Below the pieces are notes generated by a model. The model was not told where the DNA came from. It saw only the letters and a list, made by a program, of their open reading frames with translations, and made no database searches. The position numbers were made by a program, and so were the translations under genes. A DNA stretch of 41,306 nt, taken from assembly GCA_022825665.1 (NCBI GenBank), contig JAJDWI010000014.1:1-41306 (forward strand), in the 5' to 3' direction. Shown here piece by piece: positions 37,083 through 41,306 of this stretch (positions within the stretch are counted from its first letter, which is position 1; every line of letters starts with the position of its first letter). The DNA comes from Candidatus Poribacteria bacterium. GTDB lineage: Bacteria > Poribacteria > WGA-4E > WGA-3G.

Positions 37083-38267
37083 TTAAACTATGTTTGCTGC
37101 CTTCACTGCAAGTTCTGCCGCTTCAGAAAGTCCTTCTGCAAGTTGTAGGTTCAAGTCGGATTCAGCAATAATCTGTTTTCCAAGTTCAACATTTGTCCCT
37201 TCTAACCGAACAACAAGCGGAACATTGAGTTTGACCTGTTTTGCTGCTTCAACGATACCCGTCGCGATCGTATCACATTTCATGATCCCTCCGAATATAT
37301 TGACAAGAACTGCTTTTACATTTTCGTCAGCAAGAATAAGTCGGAAAGCGTGTGCGACCGCCTCAACTGATGCTCCACCCCCAACATCAAGGAAGTTAGC
37401 AGGTTCACCTCCTTTTTGCTTAATTATATCCATCGTTGCCATTGCAAGTCCTGCACCATTCACCATACAACCTATATTTCCATCAAGACGGATATAACTC
37501 AGTCCGGATTCACTTGCCTCTAATTCACTTGGGTCTTCTTCATGAGGATCGCGCATTTCAGCAATTTCAGAGTGTCGCCAGATGGAGTTGTCGTCGATGT
37601 TAACTTTAGAATCCAGTGCGACAATATCCAAGTTTTCTCCTTCTCCAACTATTGTCAATGGATTAATTTCTATCAATGAACAATCACATTCAACAAAGGC
37701 ATTGTATAGCGACATGATTAACGCTATTCCATTTGGTATGAGTTGACGGTATGAAGGATCAGTAATTAATTCGTAAGCAAATTCGCGTGCTTGAAATTCG
37801 GTTAAACCAAAAGCAGGATGAATCTGTGTTCTAATAATCTTTTCTGGTGTTTTTGCAGCAACTTCCTCAATATCCATACCTCCCTCTTCGCTGCCAATTA
37901 GCGTGAGTTGTGAAGTCTCCCTGTCAAGCAGAATTGCAAGGTAAAACTCTTTCTGAATATCTGCTGCTTCTACAATGAGAACTTTTCTGACAAGCTTTCC
38001 CTCCGAACCGGTCTGTGGTGTCACAAGTTGCATTCCAATCATAGATTCAGCAAGTTGCTTAACTTCTGAGATGGAGTTTGCAAGTTTGACTCCGCCTCCT
38101 TTTCCTCGTCCACCTGCATGGATTTGTGCTTTGACGACAAATTTTGAAGCATTAATTTCAGATGCGACAGTTGCAGCTTCTTCTGGAGTTTCTGCCACAC
38201 TTCCAGTTAATGTCTTAACTCCAAAAGATTCTAACATCTCTTTGGCTTGGTATTCATGTATATTCAT
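37083..38267 (-). CDS. sucC: Succinate-CoA ligase, beta subunit
   Basis: 394 aa. ATP-grasp domain at the N-terminus ([37 protein letters not shown]) and the C-terminal flavodoxin-like ligase domain ([42 protein letters not shown]). With SucD it forms the TCA-cycle succinyl-CoA synthetase. The partner sucD is encoded about 8 kb further along the same strand, separated by pgk, proS and others; an Rpn-like nuclease gene follows 9 bp after sucC. Confidence 0.96.
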   Translation of the reverse strand: MNIHEYQAKEMLESFGVKTLTGSVAETPEEAATVASEINASKFVVKAQIHAGGRGKGGGVKLANSISEVKQLAESMIGMQLVTPQTGSEGKLVRKVLIVEAADIQKEFYLAILLDRETSQLTLIGSEEGGMDIEEVAAKTPEKIIRTQIHPAFGLTEFQAREFAYELITDPSYRQLIPNGIALIMSLYNAFVECDCSLIEINPLTIVGEGENLDIVALDSKVNIDDNSIWRHSEIAEMRDPHEEDPSELEASESGLSYIRLDGNIGCMVNGAGLAMATMDIIKQKGGEPANFLDVGGGASVEAVAHAFRLILADENVKAVLVNIFGGIMKCDTIATGIVEAAKQVKLNVPLVVRLEGTNVELGKQIIAESDLNLQLAEGLSEAAELAVKAANIV

Positions 38268-38496
38268 TTGTTATATTATGATTGCAGTAAAATGCCTATT
38301 AGCATTTGAAAATCTGTAGGATAATATCTTATGAAATCTGTAAAATAGATTAAAATGATTATACTATACACACCTGATTATTGCAAGTCTTTTGATTCTG
38401 TTAATGGTTATATTGTAGACATCAATTTTTATTTATGATATTATGTCCAAACAACCCAGATCATACACCAATTAGAATAGAGAAGGAGTGTATTTC

Positions 38497-39312
38497 ATGG
38501 AATTCGTCCAGTTAACAGATACCCAACGGCAGGAATTTGAAGAAAATGGATTTTTCATTGTTCGGTCTGTACTTGATGAAGATATGATTACTCGGTTGAT
38601 AGAAGCAGGTGATCGTATTGTGGATTCACGTGATACGGATGCACAGTATGTACATATCAGGGATGGATTAGTTCAGGAATCTGCCTTTGCTGAATTAACT
38701 TCACAGACAAAAGCAATTCCTTTAGTCATTCAACTTCTCGGTACAAATCTACACATTACGAATACTGCCCTATTATACAAAAACCCACAGCCAAAAGAGT
38801 TACCTGAGAATCGCGGTTGGCACCGAGACGTTGGTTTACATTTAGATCTTGGACATAAAAATTGTCCACGCGTCGGACTTAAGGTCGCATACTGTCTAAC
38901 CGATTGCCATGTACCAGACTCAGGTGCAACTTTATTTGTTCCAAAAAGTCATGTATCGGGAAAACCGTTAGAAATACCCGAAGGAGAAATTGATCCCATA
39001 GAACCTTATGCTGAACCACTTCTTCGTGCAGGTGATGCATATTTCTTTGAAAACCGTATCTACCACGCCACTGGACAAAACTATACAGATCAGACTGCCA
39101 AACTTGTTATTTACGGTTATCACTACGCCTGGCTCAAACCGGAAGGTTATCTATTGTATTATAATGACAAACAACAACCTGACGATGATGTGCTTCAAAA
39201 TGTTGATGACCTTGGTAAACAATTTCTCGGTGGTGGAGGTGGTGCTGCAGCACAATGGGCAACAGAACACAACCTAAGTATAGAGCAAGAACCACAAGTC
39301 GTTACAATTTAG
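38497..39312 (+). CDS. Phytanoyl-CoA dioxygenase (PhyH) family protein
   Basis: 271 aa from ATG 38497, with GAAGGAG 8 nt upstream; a GTG at 38488 overlaps that site. Iron ligands: His109-x-Asp111 (GWHRDVGLH) and His190 (RIYHATGQN). The N-terminus LTDTQRQEFEENGFFIVRSVL is classic PhyH. The C-terminus has a Gly/Ala run (GGGGGAAAQW). It is followed 58 bp downstream by a Gfo/Idh oxidoreductase, a frequent PhyH neighbour in this kind of genome; a joint catabolic role is inference. Confidence 0.9.
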   Translation: MEFVQLTDTQRQEFEENGFFIVRSVLDEDMITRLIEAGDRIVDSRDTDAQYVHIRDGLVQESAFAELTSQTKAIPLVIQLLGTNLHITNTALLYKNPQPKELPENRGWHRDVGLHLDLGHKNCPRVGLKVAYCLTDCHVPDSGATLFVPKSHVSGKPLEIPEGEIDPIEPYAEPLLRAGDAYFFENRIYHATGQNYTDQTAKLVIYGYHYAWLKPEGYLLYYNDKQQPDDDVLQNVDDLGKQFLGGGGGAAAQWATEHNLSIEQEPQVVTI

Positions 39313-39334
39313 TCGTTGATGTTAGTCGTTGATG
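39309..39334 (+). repeat. 13-bp tandem duplication at the phyH stop
   Basis: TTAGTCGTTGATG occurs twice in a row (39309-39321, 39322-39334). The first copy contains the phyH stop TAG, so the duplication extended the intergenic spacer without changing the protein. Confidence 0.85.
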
Positions 39335-39370
39335 AAATAGGAAAAATTATGTCTGATGAAAGGAATAATA

Positions 39371-40399
39371 ATGAAAAAAATAAAAGTAGGCATTGTTGGA
39401 TGTGGTGGCATTGCAGGAGGAAAACATCTCCCTGGACATAATAGTGTAAAAGATGTCTCAATCATTGCTGCATGTGATATAGACAAATCTCGAGCAAAAG
39501 CTTTTGCTAAGAAACATGACATACCAAATGTCTTTACTGATTACGAAAAGATGGTGGAGATGGATGAACTTGATGCAGTCAGTGTATGCACACCCAACAA
39601 CTTCCATGCTGGACCGACAATTGCTGCACTGAATGCTGGAAAACATGTTATATGTGAGAAACCTATTGCAGCAAATGCCATAGACGGACAGGCAATGGTA
39701 GATGCACAAAAAGCAAGTGGGAAAGTGTTACAGATTGGGTTACAATCAAGATTCGGGGCTGGTGCACGGACACTCAGAAAACTCCACGATGAAGGTTTTT
39801 TTGGTGATGTATACTATGCACGTGCAATGGCAATGCGACGACGGGGGGTTCCAGCATCACCTTCTTTTCTAAGTAAAGCCATTGCTGGTGGTGGTCCACT
39901 TATTGATATCGGTGTACATATACTTGATGTCCTACTATGGATGATGGGCTGTCCTAATCCTATTGAAGCATTTGGAATGACTGCCAAGAAATTTGGTGAT
40001 AGAGCTGATGTTATTAATCCATGGGGTAAGTGGAATCCAGATGATTTTGAAGTGGAAGATTTTGCTATGGGTACTATTAAGTTTGAAGGTGAATTAACAG
40101 TAACCTTAGAAACGGCTTGGGCATCACATATTCAAAATATCGGCGGAACTTTTTTCATGGGAGACCAAGCAGGTGCAACTTATGAACCGCTTCAGATATA
40201 TCTTGATAAAAAGGACGAGATGGTTAATTATGAGCCTGAATTGCTCAAAGGATTACCTGGTGAGTTTGAGTCGTTTCATACTGCTATAAGAAAGGATTTA
40301 CCTTCTCCTGTTCCAGCAGAAGAGGTGTTGAAAGTTGCGAAGATTTTTGATGCTCTTTACGAATCTGCTCGAATTGGACGTTCAGTCCCAATTTTCTAA
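39371..40399 (+). CDS. Gfo/Idh/MocA family oxidoreductase
   Basis: 342 aa from ATG 39371, with AAAGGA 7-8 nt upstream; an ATG at 39356 would contain that site. The N-terminal Rossmann domain has a textbook KVGIVGCGGIAGGKHLPG, Asp36 in ACDIDKS selects the nucleotide, and CEKPIA (Glu96-Lys97-Pro98) holds the catalytic Lys. Asp179 and His183 in PLIDIGVHILDVLLW complete the site. It is a sugar or cyclitol dehydrogenase of unknown substrate and is more canonical than the paralogue at 8994. Probably co-transcribed with the preceding phyH. Confidence 0.92.
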   Translation: MKKIKVGIVGCGGIAGGKHLPGHNSVKDVSIIAACDIDKSRAKAFAKKHDIPNVFTDYEKMVEMDELDAVSVCTPNNFHAGPTIAALNAGKHVICEKPIAANAIDGQAMVDAQKASGKVLQIGLQSRFGAGARTLRKLHDEGFFGDVYYARAMAMRRRGVPASPSFLSKAIAGGGPLIDIGVHILDVLLWMMGCPNPIEAFGMTAKKFGDRADVINPWGKWNPDDFEVEDFAMGTIKFEGELTVTLETAWASHIQNIGGTFFMGDQAGATYEPLQIYLDKKDEMVNYEPELLKGLPGEFESFHTAIRKDLPSPVPAEEVLKVAKIFDALYESARIGRSVPIF

Positions 40400-40429
40400 A
40401 TTAAATTCCGAGAAAATTCTGTTTGTTTC

Positions 40430-40828
40430 TCAATTATTCTTCTCATATTTTGCACTTACGATTGTCTTCATTCCACCTCGAATGTTGAAATCACCTGTTA
40501 CTTCGGCAGATCTTGGTTGACATGCATTTATAAAATCCTCAAGAACTTTATTGACAACGTGTTCATGAAATATCCCAACATCCCTGAAGAATACAAAATA
40601 CTCCTTTAAAGACTTGAGTTCAACACAATGCATATCCGGAATATAAGTTATACAGATTGTAGCATAATCAGGTAACCCTGTTTTTGGACAGACAGCAGTA
40701 AATTCCAGATTGGTAATTTCAATTGTATAATTTCTATCGCTATATTTATTCTCCCAAGTCTCTATTGCAGGGGTTTTAAGTTCTCGGACATGAGTCTGTA
40801 ATTCGTCGTAACTTGAAGATTTTTTCAT
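40430..40828 (-). CDS. queF: NADPH-dependent 7-cyano-7-deazaguanine reductase
   Basis: 132 aa from ATG 40828, with AAAGGA 6-7 nt upstream; the frame is open to 40882 but that extension has no site and runs into a MITE. Single-domain (type I) QueF of the tunnelling-fold superfamily, reducing preQ0 to preQ1 for queuosine tRNA modification. Seen: nucleophile Cys47 in TAVCPKTG, Asp54 in GLPDYA, the QueF motif ELKSLKEY (70-77) and FHEH near 88-91. No other queuosine genes are in the window. Confidence 0.95.
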   Translation of the reverse strand: MKKSSSYDELQTHVRELKTPAIETWENKYSDRNYTIEITNLEFTAVCPKTGLPDYATICITYIPDMHCVELKSLKEYFVFFRDVGIFHEHVVNKVLEDFINACQPRSAEVTGDFNIRGGMKTIVSAKYEKNN

Positions 40829-41170
40829 ATTAGTCCTTTTTCTATATCTGGTATATTCATAAATTATGTAGGACTTACGCAATTCTCACGTTTCTTAAAA
40901 AATTATGCCTAAAATGTCGTGATTTTCAAGAGATTTGCGGGTTTCATGCGCGCTTACAAAGCGCGCCTACCGTTTGTGCGTAAGTCCTCATTATGTAAAA
41001 GTGTTTTTGCTGGATTTCGGTTGTGTTGAATTCTTTACATATTATATCTTAATCAATACCGTATGACAACAGTTCAACAGTCTAAATACTTGAAAACATG
41101 ATGGTACCATGATAATATTATTTGCATATCGAAATAGATATAAATTCAATTCCTATGAATATGTAAATTT
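40829..41170. other. Gap between queF and the IS end
   Basis: It contains the 119-bp MITE at 40871-40989. From 40998 to 41170 I see no gene, hairpin or clear promoter. Confidence 0.5.
40871..40989. mobile_element. 119-bp MITE with GGACTTACGCA ends
   Basis: Inverted ends GGACTTACGCA (40871-40881) and TGCGTAAGTCC (40977-40987) are flanked by the 8-bp direct repeat ATTATGTA at 40863-40870 and 40990-40997, a clear target duplication. Near the right end is a GC-rich palindrome, GCGCGCTT-ACA-AAGCGCGC, that contrasts with the AT-rich surroundings. It carries no gene and lies just upstream of queF, so it could influence its promoter. Confidence 0.88.
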
Positions 41171-41306
41171 AACGTGAGTTCGGAAATAAATAAGTGTATG
41201 ATTTAAGAGAACCCCTTTGATATAATGAAGTAATTACACCTTCAGTAAAAGGAGTTCTCCGATGGCTATTGTATCACTTTTCTGTGAAATTCACGACTTT
41301 TTTATT
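41171..41306 (+). mobile_element. Left end of an insertion sequence (cut by window edge)
   Basis: It begins AACGTGAGTTCGGAAATAA, the same terminus as the left end of MITE copy A (AACGTGAGTTCGGAATAAG). After about 90 bp comes a transposase-like start. The right end lies outside the window. It is a plausible autonomous parent of the two 290-bp MITEs. Confidence 0.75.
41262..41306 (+). CDS. Transposase, N-terminal fragment (truncated by window)
   Basis: ATG 41262 with AAAAGGAG (41247-41254) 7 nt upstream; a TATAAT -10-like box lies at 41221-41226. The 15 visible residues, MAIVSLFCEIHDFFI, resemble the start of DDE transposases of the IS982/IS4 type, but that is too short for firm assignment. 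The matching terminal repeat supports an IS transposase. Confidence 0.6.
   Translation, partial: MAIVSLFCEIHDFFI

Noticed and set aside
37090-37497. Plus-strand ORF of 135 codons opposite sucC
   Set aside because: It is a shadow of sucC codon bias: no ribosome binding site, Ser/Pro/Ala-rich low-complexity product, and complete overlap with a well conserved gene.
40884-40893. CTCACGTTT-like match as another MITE terminal repeat
   Set aside because: It lies inside the unrelated 119-bp element and only about 8 bases match.

Overview
The window is AT-rich bacterial DNA with no rRNA, tRNA or CRISPR that I could find. Three phytanoyl-CoA dioxygenase-like (PhyH) genes, a sulfatase, two Gfo/Idh/MocA oxidoreductases, an SMP-30 lactonase, a GlcD-type oxidase and several giant WD40-repeat proteins together suggest a Candidatus Poribacteria-like organism, or a related PVC/FCB-adjacent uncultured lineage. 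This is inferred from gene content; no marker gene proves it.

Layout. 1-7855 (+): sulfatase, a terminal-inverted-repeat element (MITE), a 1105-aa WD40/TPR protein that looks like a beheaded sigma-WD40 fusion, a PhyH and an amidase. 7869-14307 (-): SMP-30, Gfo/Idh, a hicA-hicB-membrane protein operon, a second PhyH and GlcD. 14572-27661 (+): an ECF sigma factor with terminator, an exported WD40 protein, a trp-type attenuator with hisI-trpE-trpG, a Dph6-like PP-loop protein, a second MITE copy, and two tandem genes each encoding an ECF sigma factor fused through one membrane span to WD40 repeats. 27781-38267 (-): panB, sucD, a GH-D-like glycosidase, an exported GATase-like protein, a small membrane ORF, a displaced proS 3' end, a coiled-coil membrane protein, proS, pgk, an Rpn-like nuclease and sucC. 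38497-40399 (+): third PhyH and second Gfo/Idh. 40828 to the end: queF (-), a 119-bp MITE with 8-bp target duplication, and the left end of an IS element whose terminal repeat matches the 290-bp MITEs.

Most striking system: four WD40 proteins share one entry module (QWxLP...GKG...IGxWxY) and, by eye, each has 14 blades, i.e. two seven-bladed propellers. Two carry sigma2/sigma4 plus a transmembrane segment in one chain; one is exported by a signal peptide and sits behind a free-standing ECF sigma gene; one (2194-5511) keeps only the linker and propellers, and its homology to the fusions begins exactly where a MITE ends. This fits a family of membrane-tethered sigma factors with extracytoplasmic WD40 receptors, partly recombined by mobile DNA.

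Second highlight: upstream of hisI-trpE-trpG is a complete ribosome-mediated attenuator. It has a promoter, a 31-codon leader peptide with an NHWHWW cluster (three Trp, five His codons overall), mutually exclusive 1:2, 2:3 and 3:4 stems, and a terminator with a U-run. The alternating His and Trp codons before a hisI+trp operon suggest joint sensing of both amino acids.
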